Source of the DNA: Porticoccus sp950063125
GTDB lineage: Bacteria > Pseudomonadota > Gammaproteobacteria > Pseudomonadales > Porticoccaceae
Reading direction: 5' to 3' (one strand)
Length of the DNA: 64,000 nucleotides
Assembly (NCBI RefSeq): GCF_963973895.1
Contig: NZ_CAXBBF010000001.1
Below, piece by piece: positions 26,461 through 34,257 of the stretch (within the stretch, counting starts at the first letter, position 1; each line of letters starts with the position of its first letter). Both the position numbers and the translations under genes were made by a program. The notes under the pieces were generated by a model. That model was not told where the DNA came from, searched no databases, and was given only the letters and a program-made list of their open reading frames with translations.

Positions 26461-27015
26461 TTAGTCGCTCAGTCGGGCGCGTTGCCAGTACTCCGGGGTG
26501 ATAGTCAGGGTCTGTTCGCTGTTGCCGATCCAGATGAGCCCATCCTGGAGGGTTGCCTGGAGGGTCATGTTGCGGTTCGCCAGCCCGGCCAATGCCGCAG
26601 TATTCTCTGGTGAGAGGTAACCGATCGTCAGGTTGTCAAAGCGCGCCAGATCATCCTGGATACTTTGCCACCACACGGGAGCTGTCCTGGCGCCATAGGC
26701 ATAAATGATAATCTGTTCGGCCCGGTTTGAACCTTTGCGAATTCGCTTTGCGTCGGGAACCCCGACTTCGATCCACAGACCGATTTCACCATGCAGATTT
26801 TTCTGCCAGAGATCGGGTTCCGCCTCTGTGGACAACCCTTTGGTGAACTGCAGGTGCTCGCTGGCATTCAGTGCAAATGCCAGCAGCCGAATCATCATTC
26901 GTTCGTCCGTTTCTGACGGATGCCTGGCGAGGGTGAGCGAGTGGGTTTGATAATAGTTTCGGTCCAGATCCGAAACCTGCAACTCAACTTTGAAAACGGT
27001 TGCTTTCAGTGCCAT
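26461..27015 (-). CDS. yaeQ: YaeQ family protein
   Basis: 184 aa, full family length. It begins MALKATVFKVELQVSDLDRNYY and contains HPSETDERMMIRLLAFAL, PDLWQKNLHGEIGLWIEVG and YWQRARLSD, all typical of YaeQ. The fold is PD-(D/E)XK nuclease-like in solved structures, but activity is not established. It ends 10 bp from the converging DUF2288 gene. Confidence 0.92.
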   Translation of the reverse strand: MALKATVFKVELQVSDLDRNYYQTHSLTLARHPSETDERMMIRLLAFALNASEHLQFTKGLSTEAEPDLWQKNLHGEIGLWIEVGVPDAKRIRKGSNRAEQIIIYAYGARTAPVWWQSIQDDLARFDNLTIGYLSPENTAALAGLANRNMTLQATLQDGLIWIGNSEQTLTITPEYWQRARLSD

Positions 27016-27039
27016 TGGATGGTGCCCAATAAGAGGTCA

Positions 27040-27115
27040 GACGGTGGGCTGTCGTTCAGCTCGACACGCTTCAGTTCAGAACCTTACAGTTCAGCACCCT
27101 TCAGTCCGGTAACGA
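27040..27115. repeat. Degenerate CTGAA/TTCAG repeat upstream of yaeQ
   Basis: Four to five imperfect copies of TTCAG(T) spaced 9-16 bp lie between two minus-strand genes. On the minus strand two near-copies read TGCTGAACTGTAAGG and TTCTGAACTGAAGCG. It looks like a small degenerate tandem repeat rather than coding DNA. Confidence 0.4.
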
Positions 27116-27121
27116 GTGGGC

Positions 27122-27544
27122 TCAAGTAATAATACCCGAGCTGCCCAATCCGCCGCCGATACCTCCGCCCATACCTCCACCGAGGCTGCCGGCGGGACCG
27201 CCGCCTCCCTGACCGGGTACAACAATTTTGGAGGCCTGGTCGCGACGCATTTCCTCAAGCTCGCGCGCAGTGCGCTCAACGGCTACCTCGGCTTCCTCAC
27301 CGAATTTTTCGGCGGCTTCACCGATACTGTTGGCGTGCAACTCGAAATTGATCGGCAGGGCACCCATGGGAGTCATTACCTGTGTGGAACCCATATAGAG
27401 TACTTCGCGGCTTGCATCGGCGTCACCGTTGCGGGTGACCGGACTGAGTCGACGTATGCTGCCGATTTTCTGGTCAGTGAAAATTTCCTCAAGATAGAGT
27501 TCATCGGGGTTCATGTCTGCGTCGAATTGTTTTTGCTTGTTCAT
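27122..27544 (-). CDS. Conserved hypothetical protein with Gly-rich tail
   Basis: 140 aa from ATG 27544 (MNKQKQFDADMNPDELYLEE); a GTG at 27580 in the same frame is an alternative. The N-terminal half is well structured (IFTDQKIGSIRRLSPVT, STQVMTPMGALPINFEL). A charged helix (EAAEKFGEEAEVAVERTARELEEMRR) precedes QASKIVVPG and a disordered tail of repeated Gly-Gly-Gly. No signal peptide or membrane helix. I know similar short cytosolic proteins in other proteobacteria but no function. Confidence 0.7.
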   Translation of the reverse strand: MNKQKQFDADMNPDELYLEEIFTDQKIGSIRRLSPVTRNGDADASREVLYMGSTQVMTPMGALPINFELHANSIGEAAEKFGEEAEVAVERTARELEEMRRDQASKIVVPGQGGGGPAGSLGGGMGGGIGGGLGSSGIIT

Positions 27545-27632
27545 AGTGATTAATTTGGGTAGTGAAAAGAAGATAGACACCCTAACAGATATTGTTCGGA
27601 GCGTCAGGTGTCAGGCCCCTGTATGAGGCGTT

Positions 27633-28526
27633 TCAGGGTGCCGTAATTTGTGATTTCAGCGTCTCCACCAGAGCCATGGCGGCAGAGGATAGCGGGTAGC
27701 GACGCCTTGTCAGAATACCGATTTGGCGGGTGACGACGGGGCTGGTGAGTGGACGACACTCCGCGCCGAGTGCCCGCATCTGTTGTATGGCCAGTGATGG
27801 CACGACACTGATGCCCAGTTTGTTGGCGACCATGGAACCAATGGAGGCGAGTTGGTGTGCTTCAAATTCCACCGTCAGGGTTATGCCGCAGCTGGCGGTA
27901 ATCTCATCAATCATCTGACGCATGGCCGAGGGGCGTTGCAGTGCCACAAAGGGGAATTCCTGGAGTTGTGTCCAGGTGATCTCGTCGTTCTCCAGCAGGG
28001 CATGTTTTTCCGGCATCACCACGTAAAAACTGTCTTCAAAGAGCGGCTCGAAGTGGAGATCTTCGGACTCTTCCATGTCGAAAGTAACACCGACTTCCAC
28101 GCGGCCTGTGCGCACCATATCCACCACCTCTTCTGCCACCACATCCTGTACCGTGATATTGATATCCGGGTACTTACTGCGGTAGTAGTGAAGCGCTTTT
28201 GGCAGCTTGCTGATCGAGAAAGAGGCCATACTGGCGATGCTCAGTTTGCCCCGCCGCATGGCGAACAGGTTGTGCAGGTCGGTCAGCGCATTGTCCCAGT
28301 CGGCCAGCAGTCGCTGCGCCACCGGTAGAAAGGCTTCGCCCTCCGGGGTCAGCGAAAGGGTGCGGGTGGTGCGAGCCAGCAGTTTTCCGCCCACCACTTC
28401 TTCCAGATTTTTCAGGGAAATACTGAGTGCAGGCTGAGAGAGATGCAATCTTTCACCGGCTTCAGCGAAGTTGCGGGTCTGGGCAACGGTGACAAATGCC
28501 TTGAGCTGTTTTATGGTGATATCCAT
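27633..28526 (-). CDS. LysR-type regulator, divergent from scoAB
   Basis: 297 aa. N-terminal winged helix-turn-helix (MDITIKQLKAFVTVAQTRNFAEAGERLHLSQPALSISLKNLE, given here only by region 1-45), then a periplasmic-binding-protein-like effector domain. It is divergent from the CoA-transferase genes. A perfect palindrome with T-N11-A form lies in the shared promoter (28547-28564). It probably controls scoAB, with an acyl-CoA or ketone-body-related signal inferred. Confidence 0.88.
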   Translation of the reverse strand: MDITIKQLKAFVTVAQTRNFAEAGERLHLSQPALSISLKNLEEVVGGKLLARTTRTLSLTPEGEAFLPVAQRLLADWDNALTDLHNLFAMRRGKLSIASMASFSISKLPKALHYYRSKYPDINITVQDVVAEEVVDMVRTGRVEVGVTFDMEESEDLHFEPLFEDSFYVVMPEKHALLENDEITWTQLQEFPFVALQRPSAMRQMIDEITASCGITLTVEFEAHQLASIGSMVANKLGISVVPSLAIQQMRALGAECRPLTSPVVTRQIGILTRRRYPLSSAAMALVETLKSQITAP

Positions 28527-28546
28527 GGCACTCTTATATAAATTCC

Positions 28547-28564
28547 TTTAATCAGTTGATTAAA
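28547..28564. promoter_or_regulatory. LysR-type operator between regulator and scoA
   Basis: Perfect 18-bp inverted repeat TTTAATCA-GT-TGATTAAA, about 20 bp before the LysR start and 107 bp before scoA. It fits the T-N11-A rule for LysR recognition sites. Confidence 0.6.
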
Positions 28565-28670
28565 ATTTTACGCTTGATAAATATATTTCGCTATAGGATG
28601 CTAGGAGCCGTTTTGCGCACCTCAAATTGAGGTCGCCACGGTAAATAATAATCATTGAGGAGTTTTGTTC

Positions 28671-29372
28671 ATGGCGGGTTTCGATAAGGTGGTTAACACC
28701 TACGAAGAAGCGATGGCGGGTCTGGAAGATGGCATGACCGTGATTGCAGGCGGTTTTGGCATCTGTGGTATCCCCGAAAACCTGATCAATCAAATCAAGA
28801 AAATGGGTACCAAAGAACTCACCATTATTTCCAACAACTGTGGCATCGACGGTTTTGGTCTGGGTGTTCTGCTGGAAGATCGTCAGATCAAGAAAATGGT
28901 GTCTTCCTATGTAGGGGAAAACAAGCTGTTCGAAGAGCAGTTGCTCTCCGGCCAGCTCGAAGTGGAGCTGACCCCCCAGGGAACCCTGGCGGAAAAAATG
29001 CGCGCTGCCGGTGCGGGTATCCCGGCCTTCTACACTGCCACCGGTTATGGCACGGATATCGGCAAAGGCAAGGATGTGCGTGAGTTCAATGGTCGTAAGT
29101 ACATTCTCGAAGAGTCCATCCAGGGCGACTTCTCGATTGTCAAAGCGTGGAAAGCGGACCGTTACGGCAATGCGATCTATCGCAACACCGCCATGAACTT
29201 CAATCCGATGGCGGCCACTGCGGGCAAGATCTGCGTGATGGAAGTGGAAGAGATTGTCGAACCGGGCGAACTGGATCCGATGTACATACATACCCCGGGT
29301 ATCTATGTGGATCGTCTGATTCAGGGCACGTTCGAGAAACGTATCGAAAAGCGCACCGTTCGCGAAGGCTAA
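28671..29372 (+). CDS. scoA: Succinyl-CoA:3-ketoacid CoA-transferase, subunit A
   Basis: 233 aa from ATG 28671 with GAGGAG at the right spacing. The CoA-transferase family I alpha subunit signature GGFGICGIPENLI is near the start, followed by ISNNCGIDGFGLG and GTLAEKMRAAGAGIPAF. It moves CoA from succinyl-CoA to acetoacetate together with ScoB, allowing use of ketone bodies and polyhydroxybutyrate products. ScoB follows after 15 bp. Confidence 0.93.
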   Translation: MAGFDKVVNTYEEAMAGLEDGMTVIAGGFGICGIPENLINQIKKMGTKELTIISNNCGIDGFGLGVLLEDRQIKKMVSSYVGENKLFEEQLLSGQLEVELTPQGTLAEKMRAAGAGIPAFYTATGYGTDIGKGKDVREFNGRKYILEESIQGDFSIVKAWKADRYGNAIYRNTAMNFNPMAATAGKICVMEVEEIVEPGELDPMYIHTPGIYVDRLIQGTFEKRIEKRTVREG

Positions 29373-29387
29373 AAAGGAGAGACAATC

Positions 29388-30044
29388 ATGGCACTTTCTC
29401 GTGATCAAATGGCTATCCGTGTTGCCCGCGAGCTGCAGGACGGATACTACGTAAACCTCGGCATTGGTATCCCCACCCTGGTGGCCAACCATGTGCCGGA
29501 AGGTATGGACGTGATGTTGCAGTCCGAAAACGGCCTGCTGGGCATGGGTCCATTCCCCACTGAAGACCAGGTCGACCCGGATCTGATCAACGCTGGTAAA
29601 CAACTGGTGACTACAGCCAAGGGCGCCTCTATTTTCTCATCGGCAGAGTCCTTCGCCATGATCCGCGGCGGCCATGTGGATCTGACCGTGCTGGGTGCCT
29701 TTGAGGTGGATGTCAATGGCAGCATTGCCTCCTGGATGATCCCCGGCAAGCTGATCAAGGGCATGGGTGGCGCGATGGATCTGGTGGCTGGCGCCGACAA
29801 CATCGTGGTGATGATGACCCATGCCGATAAATACGGTAATTCGAAGTTGCTGCCCCAGTGTACCTTGCCTCTAACCGGTGCCGGTTGTATTACCCAGGTG
29901 CTGACCGATTTGGCCTACGTGGAAATCCGGGACGGCAAGTTCCATCTGGTGGAGCGCGCTCCGGGTGTTTCTGTGGAGGAAATTGTGGAGAAGACCGCCG
30001 GTGAAATGGTGGTTCCCGACCACGTGCCGGAAATACAGTTCTGA
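29388..30044 (+). CDS. scoB: Succinyl-CoA:3-ketoacid CoA-transferase, subunit B
   Basis: 218 aa. The catalytic glutamate is Glu47 in QSENGLLGMG, which forms the glutamyl-CoA thioester. GIGIPTLVANHVP is the typical N-terminal block. AGGAGAG before ATG 29388 is strong. Completes the ScoAB heterodimer. Confidence 0.94.
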   Translation: MALSRDQMAIRVARELQDGYYVNLGIGIPTLVANHVPEGMDVMLQSENGLLGMGPFPTEDQVDPDLINAGKQLVTTAKGASIFSSAESFAMIRGGHVDLTVLGAFEVDVNGSIASWMIPGKLIKGMGGAMDLVAGADNIVVMMTHADKYGNSKLLPQCTLPLTGAGCITQVLTDLAYVEIRDGKFHLVERAPGVSVEEIVEKTAGEMVVPDHVPEIQF

Positions 30045-30065
30045 TTCTCCGGTATGATTGAAAAA

Positions 30066-30089
30066 GGCTCCCGCTCGGGAGCCTTTTTT
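30066..30089 (+). terminator. Intrinsic terminator after scoB
   Basis: GGCTCCC (30066-30072), GCTC loop, GGGAGCC (30077-30083), T6 to 30089. An A-run before the stem makes it potentially bidirectional. Confidence 0.92.
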
Positions 30090-30187
30090 ATGCCCGGATA
30101 CTTGTCATATCCTTTTAAGGCCGGGGACAATTCTTCAGGAGTATACTGTCTAATAAATCCAGTACATCAATTAAGGAGTGCAAGGTA

Positions 30188-30757
30188 ATGAAAAATCTCT
30201 TGTGTACAACGGTGCTGATACTGGTTGCCAGTGGCCTCAATGCGCTGGAAATGGATAGCAGCCGTTCGACACTGAATATCACCAGCGTAAAAAATGACCG
30301 TCTTGCCGAGTTGTTTACATTTAAAAAGGTGAGTGGAACTATCGATGATGTCAGTGGAAAGGCGAGTATTGAGATTGCATTAGATAGTATTGACAGCGGC
30401 ATCGAGGTTCGCGATGAGCGCATGCGCAACTATCTGTTCAATACGGAAGCACTCAAAACGGCCAGTTTTATAGCAGATGTCGATCTCAAGGCGTTGAACT
30501 CCCTGAAACCTGGTGAGCAGCGTGAGGTTGAACTGAAGGGCGAGCTGGCGCTGAATGGACACACGGTGCCCATGAGTTTCCAGACACAGGTGACGCGACT
30601 GAATAGCGGAGCGCTGAGTGTCGCCACGGTGGCGCCGGGATTTATTGATGTGACTCGCCACAAAATGGCGCCGGGGATTGAAAAGCTACGTAGTCTGGCG
30701 GGTCTGGATAATATCTCTCTGGCCGTACCGGTGACTTTTTCAGTGGTGTTTAAATAG
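30188..30757 (+). CDS. Periplasmic YceI-family protein
   Basis: 189 aa with a signal peptide ending near GLNA-LE (about residue 19). The YceI lipocalin-like domain is shown by SRSTLNITSVKNDRLAELFTF, the FKKVSGTIDD strand and the RMRNYLFNTEAL segment. YceI proteins carry polyisoprenoid-like ligands in a beta barrel; the role here is unknown. It has its own terminator and sits between scoAB and bdhA without an evident metabolic link. Confidence 0.88.
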   Translation: MKNLLCTTVLILVASGLNALEMDSSRSTLNITSVKNDRLAELFTFKKVSGTIDDVSGKASIEIALDSIDSGIEVRDERMRNYLFNTEALKTASFIADVDLKALNSLKPGEQREVELKGELALNGHTVPMSFQTQVTRLNSGALSVATVAPGFIDVTRHKMAPGIEKLRSLAGLDNISLAVPVTFSVVFK

Positions 30758-30784
30758 TAGCTGAATAGTCAGGCAATAAAAAAG

Positions 30785-30805
30785 CCCGCAACTGCGGGTT
30801 TTTTT
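30785..30805 (+). terminator. Intrinsic terminator after yceI-like gene
   Basis: CCCGC (30785-30789), AACT loop, GCGGG (30794-30798), T7 to 30805, with an A-run before the stem. Confidence 0.9.
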
Positions 30806-30955
30806 ATGTGCGCGAACTCCCGGCGACATTTTTGTATTGGTCGGGAATAACTTAGACTGCGTGTTCCCATAGTTGGCAGAAATGCTCAATTCCGTTGCCA
30901 GTCCGCGTTCTACCCCATCGGGCTGGCATCCATCCATCGTTTGCGAGGTGACTGT

Positions 30956-31738
30956 ATGTTGAAAGGAAAAACCGCGCTGGTGACCGGCTCCACCAGCGGT
31001 ATCGGCTACGCCATGGCCGATCGACTGGCCAATGCTGGCGCCAATATCGTGCTGCACGGCCTGATGGATCCCGTCCAGGGCCAATCCCTGGCAGAAGAGT
31101 TCGAATCACGCTACGGCATTCAGTGCCTGTTCAGTGATGCGGATATCTCCTCGGCCGAGGGCAATGAGGCCCTGGTGGCAGCTTCCCTGAAAAAGTTCAG
31201 GCAGGTGGATATCCTTATCAATAATGCCGGTATCCAGCACACCGCATCAGTGGAGGATTTCCCGGTGGCGAAGTGGGATGCGATTATCGCCATTAACCTG
31301 AGCTCCGCTTTCCACACCACCCGCCTGCTGGTGCCCGGCATGCAGGAGCGCGGCTGGGGACGCATCATCAATATCGCCTCGGTGCACGGCCTGGTGGCTT
31401 CGCTACAAAAAGCGGCCTATGTGGCCGCCAAGCACGGTATTGTCGGTCTCACAAAAGTGGTGGCACTGGAGAACGCCGACAAGGGTGTCACGGCAAATGC
31501 CATTTGCCCGGGTTGGGTGGATACCGAGCTGGTGGCGGCGCAGTTCCAGGCCACGGCGGATCGCGAGGGCGTGAGCTTTGAGGAGGGCAAGCGCCGCACC
31601 ATTGTCGCCAAGCAACCGGTGCCCAAGGCGACTCAGCCTTCAGCTTTGGGGGACCTGGCGGTTTTCCTCTGCTCAGATGCAGCGGCCACCATTACCGGTG
31701 CCAGCCTGCCGGTGGATGGGGGCTGGACCGCTCAATAA
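30956..31738 (+). CDS. bdhA: 3-Hydroxybutyrate dehydrogenase (SDR)
   Basis: 260 aa from ATG 30956 after GCGAGGTG; an in-frame start 15 nt earlier is less likely. NAD-binding TGSTSGIG (10-17), NNAG, catalytic Ser142, Tyr155 and Lys159 (YVAAK). The PGWVDTELV block and C-terminal PVDGGWTAQ are characteristic of bacterial D-3-hydroxybutyrate dehydrogenase. It makes acetoacetate, the substrate of ScoAB just upstream, so together they form a 3-hydroxybutyrate to acetoacetyl-CoA route. Confidence 0.93.
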   Translation: MLKGKTALVTGSTSGIGYAMADRLANAGANIVLHGLMDPVQGQSLAEEFESRYGIQCLFSDADISSAEGNEALVAASLKKFRQVDILINNAGIQHTASVEDFPVAKWDAIIAINLSSAFHTTRLLVPGMQERGWGRIINIASVHGLVASLQKAAYVAAKHGIVGLTKVVALENADKGVTANAICPGWVDTELVAAQFQATADREGVSFEEGKRRTIVAKQPVPKATQPSALGDLAVFLCSDAAATITGASLPVDGGWTAQ

Positions 31739-31851
31739 GGGGCGGTTGCTGTTTTCGGCGGCGGGCTGTTTTTTGGGCAGCGGCCCCGGATATGCTGTAA
31801 AATCCGCGCCTTTCTTCTGCCCGGCCATCTCTTCTTGAGCTGGCTGGGCCA

Positions 31852-33186
31852 ATGAGCGGGTCAGATATTGTGTCAGGCAAAGTTGGATTTATTTCGTTAG
31901 GTTGTCCCAAGGCGCTGGTGGATTCCGAGCGTATCCTCACCCAGCTGCGACTGGAGGGCTACCAGGTCTCTGCCAGTTACCAGAATGCCGATGTGGTGGT
32001 GGTCAATACCTGCGGGTTTCTCGATAGCGCCAAACAGGAGTCGCTGGATGCCATAGGCGAGGCCATGGCGGAAAATGGCAGGGTTATCGTCACCGGCTGC
32101 ATGGGCGGCGACGAGCAGGCCATCCGCAAAGTACATCCGGACGTGCTGGCCGTATCGGGCCCCCATCAATACGAAGCGGTGGTGGGGGCCGTCCACCAGC
32201 ATGTGCCACCCCCTGCGGATCACAATCCCTATGTGGATCTGGTGCCGAAGCAGGGTATTAAACTGACGCCGCGCCACTATTCCTACCTGAAAATTTCCGA
32301 AGGCTGTAATCATCGTTGCAGTTTCTGCATTATTCCCTCGCTGCGGGGGGACCTGGTGAGCCGTCCGATTGGCGAGGTGATGGATGAAGCAGAACGGTTG
32401 GTGAATGCCGGCACTAAAGAGTTACTGGTGATTTCGCAGGATACCAGTGCCTACGGGGTGGACATGAAATTTCGCACCGGGTTCTGGCAGGGCAAGCCGA
32501 TAAAAACCCATATGCAACAGCTCTGTGAGGCATTGGGTGAACTGGGCGTCTGGGTTCGTCTGCATTATGTGTACCCCTACCCCCATGTGGATAACCTTAT
32601 CCCGCTGATGTCCGAGGGACGGATTCTGCCCTATCTGGATATCCCTTTTCAGCACGCCCACCCCGATGTACTGAAGGCGATGAAGCGGCCGGCCAATGAA
32701 GAAAAGGTACTGGAGCGTATCCAGCGCTGGCGGGATCAGTGTCCGGATCTGTCCCTGCGAAGCACTTTTATCGTGGGTTTTCCCGGTGAAACCGAGCAGC
32801 AGTTTACTTACCTGCTGGATTGGTTGAAAGAAGCCCAATTGGATCGGGTTGGCTGTTTCAAATACGAAGCGGTGGATGGAGCGCCCGCCAACGCTTTGCC
32901 CGGTGCCGTACCGGAAGCAATCAAGCAGCAACGCTGGGAGCGTTTTATGGAGGCGCAACAGGCAATCAGTGCGGCGCGGTTGCAGAACAAGGTTGGCAGG
33001 ACGCTCCCTGTGTTGATTGATGAGGTCGATGAGGAGGGTGCTATTGGCCGCTCCACCGCAGATGCTCCGGAAATTGACGGTAACGTGTTTCTCAATGGCG
33101 AGCAGACCTTGCAGCCCGGCGATTTGGTCAATGTCACCATTGACCAGTCGGATGAGTACGATCTCTGGGGTGAATTGGCCGGTTGA
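31852..33186 (+). CDS. rimO: Ribosomal protein S12 methylthiotransferase RimO
   Basis: 444 aa. The N-terminal UPF0004 domain holds Cys18, Cys54 and Cys83 for the auxiliary cluster. The radical-SAM domain has Cys152, Cys156 and Cys159 (CNHRCSFC). The C-terminal TRAM domain covers roughly 375-444. RimO adds a methylthio group to Asp88 of S12. A hairpin (31819-31827 with 31841-31849) lies just upstream of the ATG, and no good Shine-Dalgarno is visible. Confidence 0.95.
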   Translation: MSGSDIVSGKVGFISLGCPKALVDSERILTQLRLEGYQVSASYQNADVVVVNTCGFLDSAKQESLDAIGEAMAENGRVIVTGCMGGDEQAIRKVHPDVLAVSGPHQYEAVVGAVHQHVPPPADHNPYVDLVPKQGIKLTPRHYSYLKISEGCNHRCSFCIIPSLRGDLVSRPIGEVMDEAERLVNAGTKELLVISQDTSAYGVDMKFRTGFWQGKPIKTHMQQLCEALGELGVWVRLHYVYPYPHVDNLIPLMSEGRILPYLDIPFQHAHPDVLKAMKRPANEEKVLERIQRWRDQCPDLSLRSTFIVGFPGETEQQFTYLLDWLKEAQLDRVGCFKYEAVDGAPANALPGAVPEAIKQQRWERFMEAQQAISAARLQNKVGRTLPVLIDEVDEEGAIGRSTADAPEIDGNVFLNGEQTLQPGDLVNVTIDQSDEYDLWGELAG

Positions 33187-33236
33187 GCGGCCTGGCTGCT
33201 GTCAGGCTTGGTCAAGAGAGCGGTAATAAAGGAATG

Positions 33237-33269
33237 AAAAAGGCCAGCCTGTTCCGGCGGGCCTTTTTT
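33237..33269 (+). terminator. Intrinsic terminator after rimO, possibly bidirectional
   Basis: AAAAAGGCC (33237-33245) pairs with GGCCTTTTTT (33260-33269) around a GCC...GGC inner stem. The A/T symmetry lets it serve both rimO and the converging slyD copy. Confidence 0.88.
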
Positions 33270-33303
33270 GATGTAGCACGTTGTTAGTGCACGACGGTCA
33301 TAC

Positions 33304-33786
33304 TCAGTGTTGGTGGCCCTCCGGCCCATGCACATGGCCGTGGGCCAGTTCTTCTTCGGTGGCTTCCCGGACGGTCTGGATATTTACATCAAAGGTAAGA
33401 TCCTTGCCTGCCAGTGGGTGGTTGCCGTCAACTGTCACGGTTTCTTCGGTGAAATCCCTGACCACGACCGAGACCTTGCCCGATTCAGTCTGTGCCTCGA
33501 AACGCATCCCGGTCTGCATGTCTTCCACTCCCTGGAATGCCTTGCGGGGAACCTCCTGTACCAGGTGATCCTGGTATTCGCCGTAGGCGTCGGCAGCGGG
33601 AACGGTGACTTTCATGGTATCGCCTTCGGTTTTGCCTTCCATCGCCTTCTCGAGACCGGGAATGATATTTTTATGGCCGTGCACGTAGGCCAAGGGTGCT
33701 GTATCGGTGGACGAATCAAGCTGAACGCCGTTCTCGTCAGTGAGGATGTAGTGAAAAAGCACGACGGCGTTCTCTGAAATATTCAT
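33304..33786 (-). CDS. slyD: FKBP-type peptidyl-prolyl isomerase, SlyD-like (second copy)
   Basis: 160 aa from ATG 33786 with AAAGGAA upstream; a longer frame to 33918 lacks conservation. Same layout as the copy at 20035: FKBP strands (ENAVVLFHYILTDENG, VHGHKNIIPGLEKAMEGK), inserted flap, NHPLAGKDLTFDV, and a His-rich tail AHGHVHGPEGHQH. This copy keeps the more typical AYVHGHKNIIPGLE active region. Which of the two is the orthologue of Escherichia coli SlyD cannot be told without a tree. Confidence 0.92.
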   Translation of the reverse strand: MNISENAVVLFHYILTDENGVQLDSSTDTAPLAYVHGHKNIIPGLEKAMEGKTEGDTMKVTVPAADAYGEYQDHLVQEVPRKAFQGVEDMQTGMRFEAQTESGKVSVVVRDFTEETVTVDGNHPLAGKDLTFDVNIQTVREATEEELAHGHVHGPEGHQH

Positions 33787-34052
33787 GAGGATTCCTTTTG
33801 ATGGGAATGAATTTTTGGATGAGGGACACATTATGAGTGAACAGGTTTGCTTTGCCAAGAAACGGCATTGTGATGACAGTTTCGACTTTTTTCGACCGGA
33901 TGGCAGGTATCTGGTCATGGGGCTAGCTGTAGACCTGTCTGGCAGCCCTGTTTTTTGATAAGAACCGTTTTGCGACAGCCTTTGCCTGTCGGGGCGCAGG
34001 GGAGAAGTAACCGCTTTCAGGGCCGGCTCATTGAGTCGGCTTTCGTGGCGAA
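33787..34052. other. Intergenic region upstream of the nrdJ promoter
   Basis: No gene supported. It contains two stem-loops: CGACAG (33973-33978) / CTGTCG (33986-33991), and GCCGGCTC (34022-34029) / GAGTCGGC (34033-34040) with an ATT loop followed by TTTCG. The second resembles a weak terminator. No cobalamin-riboswitch box is visible. Confidence 0.4.
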
Positions 34053-34102
34053 ATACTATCTGTAGTGTTAGATCTGGAAACAGCCACTAGATATTGTATA
34101 CT
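34053..34102 (+). promoter_or_regulatory. Tandem NrdR boxes and promoter of nrdJa
   Basis: Two 16-bp sites resemble the NrdR-box consensus acaCwAtATaTwGtgt: 34053-34068 (ATACTATCTGTAGTGT) and 34084-34099 (CCACTAGATATTGTAT). Their 31-bp spacing (three helical turns) is the usual NrdR arrangement. The second overlaps a -10 TATACT (34097-34102). NrdR is the ATP/dATP-sensing repressor of ribonucleotide reductase genes, so repression by NrdR is inferred. Confidence 0.8.
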
Positions 34103-34136
34103 CACCGACGAACAAGGATTATCGCTGGACACTTGG

Positions 34137-34214
34137 ATGGTATGCCCCAACTGCCATTCTGCCAGCAAAATCAGGGGAATCTCTTCGCAGTGCCCCGCAC
34201 GAAAAGACGGTTAA
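34137..34214 (+). other. Possible Cys-rich leader ORF in the nrdJ 5' UTR
   Basis: A 25-codon ORF begins ATG 34137 and reads MVCPNCHSASKIRGISSQCP, then five more residues. It lies between the predicted transcription start (about 34109) and nrdJa. CPNC looks like half of a zinc knuckle. The AAGGA at 34114-34118 fits an upstream CTG (34125) better than the ATG. It could be a leader peptide, a relic, or chance. Confidence 0.3.
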
Positions 34215-34257
34215 AAGCCGCTCACAGCCACATTTGTAACAAGGAAACAGCATTCTC

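Noticed and set aside
27122..27200. Gly-rich tail as evidence of a surface or PE-PGRS-like protein
   Set aside because: The protein has no signal peptide and the Gly run is short; a disordered tail on a cytosolic protein is enough.
28560..29603. Minus-strand open frame of 347 codons opposite scoA-scoB
   Set aside because: Shadow of two well-conserved genes; His/Phe-rich antisense composition without a domain.
33787..34257. Adenosylcobalamin riboswitch before nrdJ
   Set aside because: No B12 box or matching fold seen; and such switches usually control B12-independent alternatives, not the B12 enzyme.
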